In this document: one piece after another, positions 36,791-50,618 of the stretch
How the letters are laid out: each line of letters opens with the position of its first letter
Numbering within the stretch: position 1 is the stretch's first letter
DNA from: Prosapia bicincta
Taxonomy: Eukaryota; Arthropoda; Insecta; Hemiptera; Cercopidae
Direction of reading: 5' to 3'
Assembly: GCA_036971475.1 (NCBI GenBank)
Contig: JBAIZL010000001.1
Span: 101,823,850 to 101,887,849 of the forward strand
Length of the DNA: 64,000 bases
Notes under the pieces: generated by a model
Told to the model about the DNA's origin: nothing
The model's database searches: none
The model's input: only the letters and a program-made list of their open reading frames with translations
Program-made: the position numbers and the translations under genes

Positions 36791-39700
36791 ATTTGTAAAT
36801 GAATATTGTTAGTTGGAAATCTAATTAACTTGAAGTTGTTTGTAGGGTGCTTGTGTAAGCATTATAAATACCATAGCAGACATTTAAACAGCAGGCTATT
36901 GGATGTATTCCGAAAATAGATTTTATAATCATAATTTTGAAAGAGCAATGGTTTAATACCAATTTCTAACATACAAAAAATCTTAAATTGTGTGAAAACT
37001 CTGTCCCTATGTGAGACTTTTATTTACAATATAAAGCGTTGCGGTTCTTAATATATATCACTTCACCCTAAAAACATATTAACTGCTAACAGAAAATATC
37101 TCCAACAATAATATATGTTTTAGGTTATTAAAATACTTTCTTTTGCGTGAATAGTAAAGGCCCTCTAAATTTAAGGATGAACTATTATTAAATAGAATTT
37201 GCTGTACTTAGGAAATACTAAATATAAATGTATACAATATTAGATGAAATACATAATGTACAATAATTATTAGAGATGATTGTTATTCTATAACATTCCT
37301 GTTAAATTAACAGAAAGTTCGTTTCATAATTTCGTGGTAAGAAAGTTTCAGTCCGCCATCTTGCTTCAGAAGTTCTATTTATTTCTTGCAGAATCGTAAA
37401 AAGTGCTTCGGTCCAGAAAAGTCACTAAATGGGAAAAGTTTGCCTCGAGAAATGTGCTGTGTGGTTTATTGGACGGCAAAAGGTAAAGGACAACGGTTAT
37501 CAAACTTTTAACCTAGAAGATATTCAGACTTAGAAATTTTCTTGCTTAGGATAAGTGGACGTTTTTTTAAATATCTTATTGAAATAAGTTGGCCAATCAA
37601 AAACCTGTCATTTTATTAACTTTCATAGGGAACAATTTCCAAAAGGATAATTTATCTCATAGCTTAATAATAATATTAATAACATAGAAATAATATTTCA
37701 ATTCAACGCTTGTGTAGGCTACAACTGTAATTGAATGTACATAAGATGCAAACAAATTAAGTTTCTATTATATTCCTCTATTCTATTCTATTATATTATA
37801 CTCAAGTCTTCCCTAAGCTTCCTTTATCAAAGAAAAGTATTATTTAAGGTTTGCTTTTCTTATCACTGAAACATTGACTTAAAGTTGACAACAATAACCC
37901 AACACAAATGAGAGGCATCATATCTGGCTACCTTATTTATATTGAGGAAAGGTCACTTATTGTTTTAATACTCCTACACACCTGTTAATTCATAAATATA
38001 TTGAGAAATACCAATCATTTTTAGATCTTTAGGTTGTTTATAGGATGTTTTGAAATAAATATAGCATATTTCCGTCTTTTTTGTCTTACGCCGAACTAAA
38101 TTCATTTCTACTATATAATGCTGGCATTGAGAGATGAAATGTTTAGGTTTAGCTAACGTTGATGGATATTGTGAGATATTTATGTTAATTTCTTACAACT
38201 CTATATATATTGGTTACTTATATTTATCACTTTTTTTTACTTTCATTGTTGTACACGTTTCCTCTTTACTTAAGACTATCGTTTTACCAGGTTCCTGTTT
38301 TAAACACAAAATTTTGTTTAGTAAGTTTAAGGTTTAACCTACATTTTAACACAGTATTTTTACTCAACTTACTAACACACTTTAAATCCTTGGAATCACA
38401 TTAGATCTACTACTCGAGCTCAGTAGATTCATACACCAACTAAATGTCACCTAAACATATATAAATGGGCCCTACGGTAGGGGATTTCTTAAAATATTTA
38501 TGAGTAGAAGAGCTTTCTAACCCCATAACAATAAACCTAATGGGGTTAAACAAACAATGAGCTACGCGGAATGGTCAAATTGCGAGCTATATCTCTTCCG
38601 GTCGCTCGTTAGCAAAGTTTTGTGGAGGGTTGTTTGGCGTCTGTGTGTTTGTGCCCAAAAGAGATCACTACCTATTCGGATAGCCTTTCAAAAATACCTG
38701 TCTCGAGAAATAAATTGTTCGAGTATATTAATCAGATCTTATTAAAAATCGAAGGAATATAGTTAATATGAGAAGATCTTATTACATTAAGATTGAACTC
38801 ATAACATGCACAATTATATTATATATCGGCTTTAATGAAATCAAATTAATTTATAGTAACAAAAAAAGTAATTCACTTCCATTTATTTCAAAAATTTTTT
38901 TGTCGTCCCGATGCGCCCACACTAATAGAGCCGAAGATGGTAACTCATATCTCAACACCTTTGATAACCCTAGGTCATGGCAATCCTAAATTGTATCAAT
39001 GTTAGTACATTTTTATAGTCTTATTTATAATGAAATGTTATTAAAAATAAGCAGATGAAAGAAATCTGAAGCTCTGTGTTGCTATTTCACCTTAATAACA
39101 CTGTCGTGCTGCTTAGACTAAACACAGAAGAAAAGGGTTCGAGAGCTAGTAACGGTGCAATGAAAAATAAACTGTGAAATACGGAACCATGCCAATGTCG
39201 GTCGTCACCATTAATCCGTGTCCTACGGATTTAACTTGTCTGAACAATGTATGTGCGAGATATAGAAAGAGACTTGGCAGACCGATGCACTTGGTATTTA
39301 GGGTGTGGGAGCCACTGACTTATTTTTTGTTGGACCTCACTGCGAAACGCATCGTTCGACACAACCTTTATTTCTTGTTTGCCAGTGAGCCTAGATACAA
39401 TGAAGGAGTGGACCAATAGGCTACTTGGCCTTTTACTTCCACTAGCCTGCTAATTTCCTTCCTGCGCATCTTTCGTTAGTTGCTAAATCTCATGAGATGT
39501 TCTTTCTCAACTTCATTATTTTAAAATATCGCTCACTTTTGAACACGGAGATTCAACGGTGATTTTTATATAAAAACATCATTTTAAGTGTAATAAAAAC
39601 TACTGATTTTATATTATCTACTTTGTGGAAGATTTAATCTTCTCCTATATCACCTATTCATTTATAAATTCAAATTATGTGAATAATTTCCTACCATCCT

Positions 39701-40709
39701 GTTCCATCTATGTGACACGTCGTTTTGCCTAGTCGTTAAGTTAGTTATTCCTCTGTTTAAATATGTGTAAGCAGTAGGATACATATAATATATTCAATGT
39801 GTTATATATAAATATAAATATATATACATATATATATAACATTATTATAACAACTATTTCTTTGTGCAATTCAATTGGTTAACTTTTTCAACCTGCTTAA
39901 CGTTTTTTCACGTTTACCTAAGCCTTTTTTAATTACCCTAAGAGGCACTTATCTATTTTGGGCTCTGCTGGCCGGTCATGAAATACTTGCGTATCTTACA
40001 GAGAGTTTATCAAAGATTTACGAATCTTTCGGAAGTGGTTTCTACAGCTAAATTGATGAAAATATATTTTACATGAACCGTGAATATTTTTTTGTAAGGT
40101 AATACCACTGTACGGCATTTGAAAGATTTCTCCTAATCCCAGTTCTTTAGGTGAAATTAGGTTATACTGAAAATGTCTAATCACTGGAAGTTTTCATTGA
40201 TGTGTTTAGGCCTAAGAAGGAAAATGGGTTAAAATATGTCCTAATGCTGATATGTTTTAGGGGCTAAAACATCATTTTTAATTTTCCCAAATTCTGTCTC
40301 CATTTTTTAATAAACATAAAACGCTTTTAATTGAAACTAGTAAGAAAGATTAGAAATAATTGAATGATGTAAATAAAACTTGAATAAATGTTAAATTGAA
40401 TGAAGATCTATTTCGATCAGCGCAGTGCAAGACACCTGAAAAGGATTAATCCTGAAAAGGATTACAATAAAACTACTCAATAATATATGCAGAAAACGTT
40501 AAAAAAATTGCTAAAAAAATATAGCGTTTTATGTTTTTTGATTTTACCTGCAGAACCAGCTACTGAGGTATTTTCATATCAGTGATTTTTAAGTAACTAC
40601 TATAGAACAATTTTAAAATTAAAAATTGGAAAATTTCAAATCGGACCTTGCTATGTATCCCAATATCAAAATGTGGTCTTTATATGATTTATACGTTATA
40701 GACATACAT
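36791..40709. other. Non-coding, no gene assigned
   Basis: AT-rich with only short frames. Patches at 38540-38720 and 39180-39420 are less AT-rich and carry frames of 62 and 81 codons, but nothing in them matches a known family. A TAGGCCTA lies at 40207-40214. Confidence 0.4.
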
Positions 40710-41915
<1,206 letters not shown>

Positions 41916-42021
41916 TCTCCATATATATATTAAATATGGTGATATGTTTTCTTCTAATATAGTTAATAAATTAAAAATATTTCAAAAACAAGAATACTTT
42001 TAGTGCATATATTATTCAAAG

Positions 42022-42055
42022 CTTTTCGCCGATAAAACAGTACCAGCATCTTCAG
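42022..42055 (-). ncRNA. PLE-type hammerhead ribozyme motif (left, outward)
   Basis: Minus strand: CTGAAGA (42055-42049; position 7 of the core may vary), stem II GCTGGTA with TATCGGC (all seven pairs kept by two G-U wobbles), GAAA (42027-42024), then palindromic AAGCTT. The stem differs from that at 27474 but pairing is preserved. Confidence 0.7.
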
Positions 42056-42119
42056 GAAAATAATTATCTAACCTAGATAATTATTTCAGAAGCATCTTCA
42101 GGGTTAGATAATTACGTTC

Positions 42120-42155
42120 CTGAAGATGCTGGTACTGTTTTATCGGAGAAAAGCT
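42120..42155 (+). ncRNA. PLE-type hammerhead ribozyme motif (right, outward)
   Basis: Plus strand: CTGAAGA (42120-42126), stem II GCTGGTA with TATCGGA (terminal pair lost through C to A), GAAA (42148-42151), AAGCTT. It mirrors the motif at 42022-42055. Confidence 0.62.
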
Positions 42156-42226
42156 TTGAATAATATATGCACTAAAAGTATTCTTGTTTTTGAAATATTT
42201 TTAATCTATTATATATATATATATAT

Positions 42227-42985
42227 AATGGCCATTATATGTAAAGTAATACATATTTGTACATGTAAATTTGAAAAACAAACAAAGTAGTATTCGTGAA
42301 ATGAAAACCTAAAACAAAAAACAGAACCAACCATGAGACTAACTCTTACGAACAGATCTCTAATCAAGCAGGCACAGAGTTAAATTATTTTCATTGACTG
42401 CACACTTTCTCCACACTTCCAATGAGCGGTAAAAGTATTCGACCATTTAAAATGCCAATCCGACTTGCCCTGAAATAAAACCTGGGAAACGGGAAACGTC
42501 AATCAGGACTTTCAATCAACTACTTTTAATTAAAAATGGAGGCTGTAACCCGATCCGTCAGTAAATACTTTAGACTTTATTAGTTTCACAGCCGTCCTGC
42601 ACGTCTACGCCTGTATTTAATAGTTCAAACAACCGTTTTGGCGACGTTACGCAACACAGTTACCTTACTTGTCTTGTTTCTATACTTTTTGTCAACATTT
42701 TCAAATATAAACTGTATTTATGTTTAAACGTATTATTGACTATTTCTTAGAAATAATTTGCAATTTCAAGGAACAAAAGAATGGAAATTTTGTTAAAATA
42801 ACGCCTACGAAGACCGTTTGTGAAATACAGCATTTCCTCCTAAAATCCACCTTTTCTCCGCATATTAGACTATTTTTTTATCAGCTGTTTATGGAGAATG
42901 TTTATAGTCGAAACAATAGAATGGTTGGAGGGTAGGAAGTCGGTAGGACAGTAAAACGGTTGACGCAATTTGTGGTATTGTCATT
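42227..42985. other. Non-coding; less AT-rich patch at 42460-42640
   Basis: No gene seen. The patch is compositionally distinct and could be conserved non-coding DNA; this cannot be judged from one sequence. Confidence 0.4.
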
Positions 42986-42999
42986 AATCACGTGTTTTA
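42986..42999. repeat. Target-site duplication of LINE C (3' side)
   Basis: AATCACGTGTTTTA, identical to 44688-44701. Confidence 0.88.
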
Positions 43000-44687
43000 T
43001 TATTTATTATTACTAAAACTCGGAGGGACCTTATCGGTGTAGAGCACTTAGCTGCAGCCTTTGTACTCTCTTCCATCCCTACCACAGGACTAGCTTAGTG
43101 GATACCTACTTCTTTGCAGAAATCAAGTACCCCCCTGATGCTAGATCTTCTGATATCCTCTGGTGTACATACCTGCCAGCCAAACCACTTTCTTCTTGCA
43201 GCTCCCAAAGCAGGACACTCAGAGAGTACGTGGATTGGGCTTTCCTCTTGGTCCTCGTCGCATCTCTTGCACACAGGGGACCTAGATTTTCCAATTTTGT
43301 ATTGGAACCCCCTCAGATTCCCATGGCCTGTAACCAGCTCTACAGTAGCTCTGAGTTGATGTCTACTTAAGGAGAGTAGTTCTTTGCCCCACAAATCTCC
43401 TGAGTAACCCCACAGTACCTTGGATTTGTTACACCCCAAGGTTACATTCCATTCTTCCCTGCACAACCTGTCTATATGTGCCGTGATCCTCTTGCGCCTC
43501 TCCTGAGGCGGCATGCCCACTGCCCTCAGCAACGGTCCTTGGGTTATACACCCTTGTTTTGCTAAGGCGTCAGCTCTCTCATTCCCTATCCAGCCAGAAT
43601 GTCCTGGAATCCAGGTTAGGTTGAGTGAATTATACTTACTCAGCACTGCTAGAGAAGCCATAGTCTCAGCCACAAACCTAGAGCTGGTACTAACCTTACC
43701 TAAAGCCTTCAGAGCTGCCTGACTGTCCGAGCAAATCTAGATTGTCTTGCCCCTCCTGCCAGACCCTATTATTTCCTCAGCACATAGTTTAATCGCGAGC
43801 ACCTCCCCCTGGAAGACAGAGTTGTAGTCCTCCAGGCGATGACAAAATCTGTCTTGGTGTCTCGGTACACTAAATCCTGCTCCCACTCCTTCCTTCATCT
43901 TGGACCCACCGGTGAACCAGATTTCACCATGTCTGGGTCTATACTCCGCCCATGCCTCTCTTGCAGGAATAAGGATTTTGTAGTTTTCTTTTTCCCTTTT
44001 AAGAGACAGAATCTTATCTTGAGGTTCTATCCAGAGCTCCTTCAGTGAATCCCCAAATAGCTGTTTATGAAGTTTGCTACTTGTCTTCCACTGCCCGGTA
44101 CAGCTTAGTCGGTATGCAGTTTTCATTGCCTCCATCCTAATTTGAAGACTCAAGGATGGAAAACCCAACATAACCCTCATGGCCGAACTCCTTGTAGCTG
44201 TTATGCCTCTAAGGAAGAGCCCCTGCGCGCGGTCCAGCATTCTTTTACTTGTTTCTTTCTGTGCCCTGTCCCACCAGACGATAGAGGCAAAGACCAACCT
44301 CGGCACCACAATGGCGGAATAAATCCAGTTCATCTGACGTGGACCCAAACCCCATCTCGTGCCTATTGCTCCTCTGCATTGCCAGAACGTAGCTATGGCT
44401 TTTTTGCACTTATCCTCCAAGTGCTCACGCCAGAGTAGCTTCATATCCAGAATAACTCCCAGATATTTAGCGCTCTCAACGTAGTTTATTTTGCTATTAC
44501 CAACTTCCATCATCTCCAGCGATTTAGTTTTATATCGCCTAGTGAAGATGAGTACCACAGATTTCTCTCCTTGAATGCATAGTGCATTCTCGCTGCACCA
44601 TGCTTCTGTTACCTTGAGTGTCTCTTGAAGCAGGTCTTTGAGGATCTCTTCAAACGGTCCCCTAACAAGGATAGCTATGTCATCCGC
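43000..44687 (-). mobile_element. LINE C: 5'-truncated non-LTR retrotransposon of a second family
   Basis: A 1688-bp minus-strand insertion between 14-bp identical duplications. It starts exactly at the codons for ADD of the RT catalytic box, runs through RT thumb, RNase H and a C-terminal CxxC...HxxxxC finger, then about 95 bp of 3' UTR and a (TAA)n tail (43000-43016). Its protein differs clearly from LINE A/B, so it is a separate family, again of an RNase H-bearing group. Confidence 0.92.
43095..44687 (-). pseudogene. LINE C ORF2 fragment: RT end, RNase H, zinc finger (one nonsense codon)
   Basis: The frame begins ADDIAILV (catalytic Asp pair) and continues with KYLGVILDMKLLWREH (RT thumb) and the connection segment. 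In RNase H the first Asp is replaced (FTGGSK for FTDGSK), then FQGEVLAI (Glu). TAG at 43739-43737 interrupts the frame, and the same frame goes on with ICSDSQAAL (Asp), WIPGHSGWIGNERADALAKQG (His and last Asp) and CKRCDEDQEESPIHVLSEC. It ends at TAA 43097-43095. The apparent start codon just upstream (44693) lies in the target duplication and is not real. It cannot be functional: it lacks endonuclease and most of RT, and one RNase H metal ligand is lost. Confidence 0.9.
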
Positions 44688-44701
44688 AATCACGTGTTTT
44701 A
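44688..44701. repeat. Target-site duplication of LINE C (5' side)
   Basis: AATCACGTGTTTTA, identical to 42986-42999. Confidence 0.88.
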
Positions 44702-47700
44702 GTGATAATTCAAATTTTTATAAAAACTACACAAAGAAGACGAACCAGTCTCTGAAAACGGGATTACAAAGACGGAAACGTATAAATCTGGTTGCTTTAT
44801 ACACAATACAATTTCCTAATTAAATCCATGATGAAGTTTTAGCCCTTCTTCGATTTTTAAAGATTCAACTATATTATATTCATTTATATTATAATTTTCA
44901 CTCTAATCATATAATGATTATTTTCCTATATCTCCAGAAACATCGATTTTTTTAAAACATGTATCTAATTTTATCTCAGCTTTGAACTAAATAATCTCTT
45001 CACTTTCAAATTCCGAATATTTATAACTATAAGAAGCAAGTTTTTGAAAATGGAGAATCTTCTAAACGCACCATCAAACACTCGTAAAGAGAAACAACTA
45101 GGATCCTGAGAAAATGTCTCTCAATTAGAAGTATGATTTTAACAATTTTAGCGGAAATGTAAGCAGTGTTATGAGAAGATTTGTTTTCATTTATAATCAT
45201 CTGTAATTAGCTATTCAAAATTTTAATCGTAGTTATGAGTATAGCCTCTCTAAAATAGAATACCATAACTGACAATAAAATAAACTACTCTATTTATTGT
45301 TTTCAACATCAAATAAATAAAAATGGGGGTGGTTATTGTATGTATTGTTATTTTTGTCATTATCTTTTACCAGTATAATCTGTAAAATTTATGTTTTATT
45401 TTGCACAAATTAAAACTTAGCGACTTCGAATTCTTTTTTTTGGACTCGTCTGGCAACGATAAAAAAATTACTTAACTGGCTGAATATCCTCCTCATGTCC
45501 AGAAGGACGATTTGACATCAACCTAATGCTTTCTTTATATACTTCTAAACGTCACGTGATCAGGGTAGTAGGTAGCAATCTGTGTATCGGGGGAGATCTA
45601 TCATGGAGAAGTCAGATGTACCTCTTGTACCTTACATAAAATTAGGTTTTCTTCTGCAATTATTTTCCTCTGAAAGGTCGGGGGATGCTATCTCTTTATT
45701 ACCTTTATTTTCTCCTGCTTTTTACTGTTATACTTCGAGGAAGATATACAAGTAGATACGTCGCTAAGAGAGAGATACAAACTTGGTCTACTTCATTTGA
45801 TACAACCGCCATGCCTAAATCCCAGACTATACTACCCTATATACTTTAATACACTTCATTATTATCCATCAAAAATATTGAAACGATAGTGTTTGTATGT
45901 CTTTTATAAATATTCCCTGTAAAAATTACCCTTTTATTTTAAACTGGAAGTAAGATAAAACCTAAAGTAAGACATCGTAGAATATTGAAGCTCTCTCAAG
46001 TCGGACGAGATTTTAGCGAGACTTAAGGTTCAGAGTTTGTGGCCGGAATGAAATATTCACAATCCCTAATGGAATATTTGATTTCGGTCAAAATCACTCT
46101 TTGAGAGTCTTACGCCAACTAATCTCACGACGGGCAATGCAGATTTATTTACATGCATGTTATCTACTTTAGCATCAATAATTTCCATCTAGCTGCTTAT
46201 ATGAAAGTGTTTATATTTAATTCAACCCAGATGTTAATCAGTAGTAAAAGTTCTTACATCAGTTATAAATTGGGTCTGGTTCTAAGTTTTGTATTCAATT
46301 GACTGAATTTTAACTAATTAGGGAAATATTATTATTTTTCTACATTTGTTGAACGATTTTTCTGCTTTTTCATTACCGTCCTAAATACACAGGCAAAATT
46401 CACTAGGGTGCTGGGCATTGAAACGTATCCGAGAAATTCAGAAATGAAGAAAAACACCACAAGTTGTTTGTCAGCTTCCAACCGGCATTATATTTCTACA
46501 ACTCCATCTGCGGAAAACGAACACGCAGGATGAATAGAGCCAGCTGATGGTATGTTGTAAAATTGGTTATATATTATTTAGACTTAATAAAGAAACCCCT
46601 TTTGTCCCCATGGAAGGTCATAACATTAATCCTGAATACGCAAGCCCTGATTTCCACGTCTCCATTGCCAGGGTAAATTTTTATTTGCACATTATTTTCA
46701 CATATTTCAAACCTTATATTTGTACATTAACATATATCAGGTTAGGACGTTCTATCTATTTCTCTATAAAGAAAACATAAATATATAGTACAGGAAAACG
46801 AATATATAAACGAAGAGAAATAACTGTTTATTGGTATAAAATTTAATGGAATTTCCTTGGATTTTTCTTCTTTTCAAAATAATTTTTAATGTAATTTTCA
46901 CCTGTTTAATACTTCTGACACTCCTGATGTAGATTTAAAATTGTGTAAATAAAATCCCAAAGCACTGTAAAACTTTTCATTTCTTCGCCTATACTTAGAT
47001 TACTTTCTATCTACGCTGAGTAAGCGGTTTTTCTCTGTCGACGCCTTAATTTACCTGTTATCAGTACCAAAGTATTGTTATGCCTTTATCCTACTCCTGC
47101 TTCATTCTGTCTACCATTCCTTTTTATTCCATCCAAGGGGGTGTAGCTTGTTGACTTATCCTCATAACCCCAACGGAGAGTAGGTATAATGATGGTACTC
47201 ATTGTGCCCACTTTATCCCATAATGCAGTAGCACTCAGAGTGTGTGACGCGATTAACTGGTTGGAAAAGGATTATTATTAGCAGCCTTCTGACAATAATA
47301 AATAAATAATAACGGCAAAAGTCTGAATAAATAAAATGAGATACAGGTTACATTAATTTTAACAATTTTACTTACGGCTATATGGGGTTCAGCTAAACAA
47401 ACAATGCGTACAATAGAGGTTTACGTTACACTTTAATATATTAAAATAGATACTTGAAGGTGGTGAAAACGTTTGATTGAAATCCAACGAAGCGTGAAAC
47501 CTCGAACCGCTCCAACTCTTCCCAATATAACTGACTTCACAAGTAATTTGGAGTGACTGGAGGCAGGGTTTGGTCGGAGTTTTTATTGGAAATCAACGAA
47601 AGAGAAACTTTGGAAATCGTTTATTTAACAGACACATTGAAAGGACTTAACTGGAAATAAAAGGACCAAATGTCGTTCAGAATTATACGAAACTTTATCC

Positions 47701-48515
47701 GAGCGAAATATTTTATTTGCTTCAGAATGGGAAACAACTTGAACTAATTGTAGCAAATCTTTATTATTGGTTAAATTTGCGTCATTTGACGAAAAAAGAA
47801 ATACTAGTTGTTTGGTCAATACCATAAGTGATAAAATTTACCTTGTGTAGGCCTATATAAAATAAGTGAATATGTAATGTTGAGGAGATTTATTTGTGTT
47901 TTACTATTCAAGTAATTAAAAGTGGTGTTAGTGATTTGGGTCTAAAACTAATAAAATTATCAGACATGTGGCATTTTAGTAGTTAGAGAAAAATAGAAAA
48001 TATATTACAGCCTGTATCTCCTACCGTAGTTGGTAGTTTTTACTAATTCAAATTGACACACAAAAAAATACTTTTTTCAGAATTTTATTTTTGATTAATC
48101 GAAATTGGAAAATTGATATTTCCAAGACTCCACGTTTAAAGTATATTAAAATACTTGTATTCGAGTTTATTCTTTTAATGGCCTAATTTGCTCTTGTTAG
48201 TTGCATATGTAGTTTTATAGGCTACAAACATGGTATAAAGGAGAAAATCGTATAGGTAGTTGGAACATATTTATCCTTAAGTATTATATAATAGCCAATA
48301 GATAAAACACAGTACATAATTATTATTACGGTTTTAAAGAAATAAAACCTTTAGATTTCATGGCTCAAGAATATTTTAAAACCAACTTTTAAAAATAATA
48401 GATTCACTGTTGCGACCTAAAAACAACTTAAAGTTTTAAACATTTCGGAGACGGAAACGACAACTCTGTTTCTGCCAGACATTTTCCGAAATTTATTTTA
48501 TATTCCACTCACGGA
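44702..48515. other. Non-coding, no gene seen
   Basis: Short random frames only. Less AT-rich patches at 45980-46140 and 47130-47270 have no recognisable coding or repeat character. TAGGCCTA at 47848-47855. Confidence 0.45.
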
Positions 48516-48640
48516 AAAACTTTTAAAACAATGTTGTCATAAAATGTCAACCCTTAAGGAATCGACTTGCAAGCCAGTCCCGATACACCCCTATAACTCA
48601 GTTTCACCCTCCATTTCTCTCTGATGAGTTTTGGACTCGT
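48516..48640 (+). repeat. Dispersed repeat, inverted partner of 53160-53287
   Basis: About 125 bp match the reverse complement of 53160-53287 at roughly 80-85% identity, sharing AACTCAGTTTCACCCTCCAT, TTCTCTCTGATGAGTTTTGG and CTTTTAAAACAATGTT. No frame. Confidence 0.8.
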
Positions 48641-49199
48641 ACGCAAGACTTGGCGTATTACGGAAAGATTTACATTGCATCACTTGGGTTATATGTTTAG
48701 GCGTGCTGACGCACTCACTTTATACCGAATACGTTTGCACGGGCTTTACGAAACATGGGGGGAAATAATTCCCAACACGTGGAGAGACCGAAGTTTATAA
48801 AGACGTAAACGTATGAACTTGTAGAGTAAAATATGAAGTTAATATAAATATGAGTTATGCCTCATGAACGTATTCAGTAAAAACAATAAAATGGTGGACA
48901 GTCAACACATGTCCGTGACAGCTCTGTCATAACACTGTGTCACACACTAGAACCTCGCTTGTCTAGCAAGGTGTCATTATTATGGAGTGATCCAGAGCGT
49001 TACAGATGTTTAGATAATCAGCCGTACTTTCATTTATCTTCTAAGGGAGGACGGATGGAGGAGTCTACGAGGCCCGTTCGATGTAAGTGACTCTGGAACC
49101 CCAGGAGGTCACCCTTTCTAATAGGGAATTTTGGATTGGAAATTGATTTTATGACCAGTATCTTTTGGTAGAAGCTGATACTTCCCAGGTAGTCATCAC

Positions 49200-50340
49200 C
49201 GATTGGATGGTGGCTTTATTAGGCTGCACGTAATTGGTCAACATTCAGGAGATCTCCTTGGAAAACGTTACAACCGGATCTATGGAGCTTGTCAGGTCGT
49301 GGGTTGCCATTAAGGCTATGATATTCATGGACCCATAGTAGAATGATATTTTTCTGGCTAAAAGTTGGAATAAGGCTTCTTTGGACCTTGCGATAACAAG
49401 GGGGTAATGCGGAGGTAATAGCTGGCAATGCTGAAGGTTGAGTCAGCAGGAAAGATTACCTTCCTTATACTGATGAAAGTTGAAAGCTTTTCTGCTTCAA
49501 GTTTCAACCATGACAATTGGCTAGCACTTCGTCATTAAATGTCCGAGTAAACTAAACTATTAACGAATCTTCATGAAGGTTCTACATAACCCAGATCTAC
49601 TAGACTCTATAATGGCCTATCCATCAGTTTGAATATGGGTCCATTTAGCGGCAGAGTAGTCTTAGCCATCATTTCTAATACAATTGACCTCTAGAGACAC
49701 TGCAATGTATCGGTTTTTATGTTGAGTGATGCCAGATTCACAAGAATATCAGGCGTCTCTGGAGGGATACGAGGGTGACAAAAACGCTGTTGAAAACTCC
49801 CTCTCCTGCAGATCCAGGGGGATCTGTAGTGGCGTATTTTGCGGATAAAGTCGAAAATTGGTAGTGTGGAACGTTTTCCAATAGTTTCCGTTTCTGCATG
49901 AACTTACGAAAATTTTCGTGGTAGCCTTGTGCTACGAGGTACGCTCAGTAGCTGCGATCAGGTGGAAAAAGCAGCTCAATACACAATCCGTAGCGCACTA
50001 TTCTAAACTGTATCTTGTTTCTTCATAGGGGCCTTATTAGTTATTAACCAGAGTTTGCTGCCGTATTTCAAGACAGTCTCTTATGAGAAAGACCTCTAGG
50101 TCGTCCTCAGATGATCCCCATGAGGAACACCTGTGAAATATCTTAGGATAGATAGGACTTTTAGAGGACATTGCTGCAGTGTTTTCCATATGGTGATTCC
50201 AGCTTTGATTGTTATCCAGAAACGTGTCTTGCCCCACTTCAAGGGCTTTTAAACCAAAAGGAGAAGAGCTATTTGATTTTTAGAAGACAGATTGAATATC
50301 TGGGCCATAGTCTTATCCTTTCTTCCTAATAAAACGATCA
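49200..50340 (-). mobile_element. Ancient LINE relic (RT thumb and RNase H)
   Basis: Minus-strand translations recover degraded but ordered landmarks. Near 50237-50150, FLDNNQSWNHHMENTAA resembles the RT thumb (LGV.LDN.L.WNHHIE). Near 49650, THIQTDG matches the first RNase H Asp motif. Near 49530, FNDEVLA matches the Glu motif. At 49365-49300, NIILLWVHEYHSLNGNPRPD resembles L.WVPGHS...GNE.AD. Many stops and shifts intervene. The order and spacing make coincidence unlikely, but the family cannot be named. The (GT)n tract at 50399 bounds it on the 5' side. Confidence 0.6.
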
Positions 50341-50398
50341 AGAGCCACGTGACACGTTCACGAGGTCATCTGCTTGGTGTAGAACTTGGATCCCATGT

Positions 50399-50618
<220 letters not shown>

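Larger units (their letters stand above)
41960..42226. mobile_element. PLE terminal-repeat palindrome with two divergent hammerheads
   Basis: Arms of about 90 bp, 41966-42056 and 42119-42207, are near-perfect reverse complements around a 62-base spacer. Each contains a full hammerhead-like motif pointing outward. The spacer itself holds a further partial copy (AGCATCTTCAGGGTTAGATA) and a TAGATAATTA inverted repeat. A short (AT)n follows at 42208-42226. Confidence 0.85.

Noticed and set aside
39110..39145. GGGTTCGAGAGC, B-box-like
   Set aside because: No tRNA-like acceptor or anticodon stems around it.
39174..39419. 81-codon frame with a Cys-rich start
   Set aside because: No signal peptide, no splice context and no recognisable domain; not called as an exon.
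48943..49000. AGAACCTCGCTTGTCTAG resembling a Tigger-type terminus
   Set aside because: No matching opposite terminus or clear TA duplication was found nearby.
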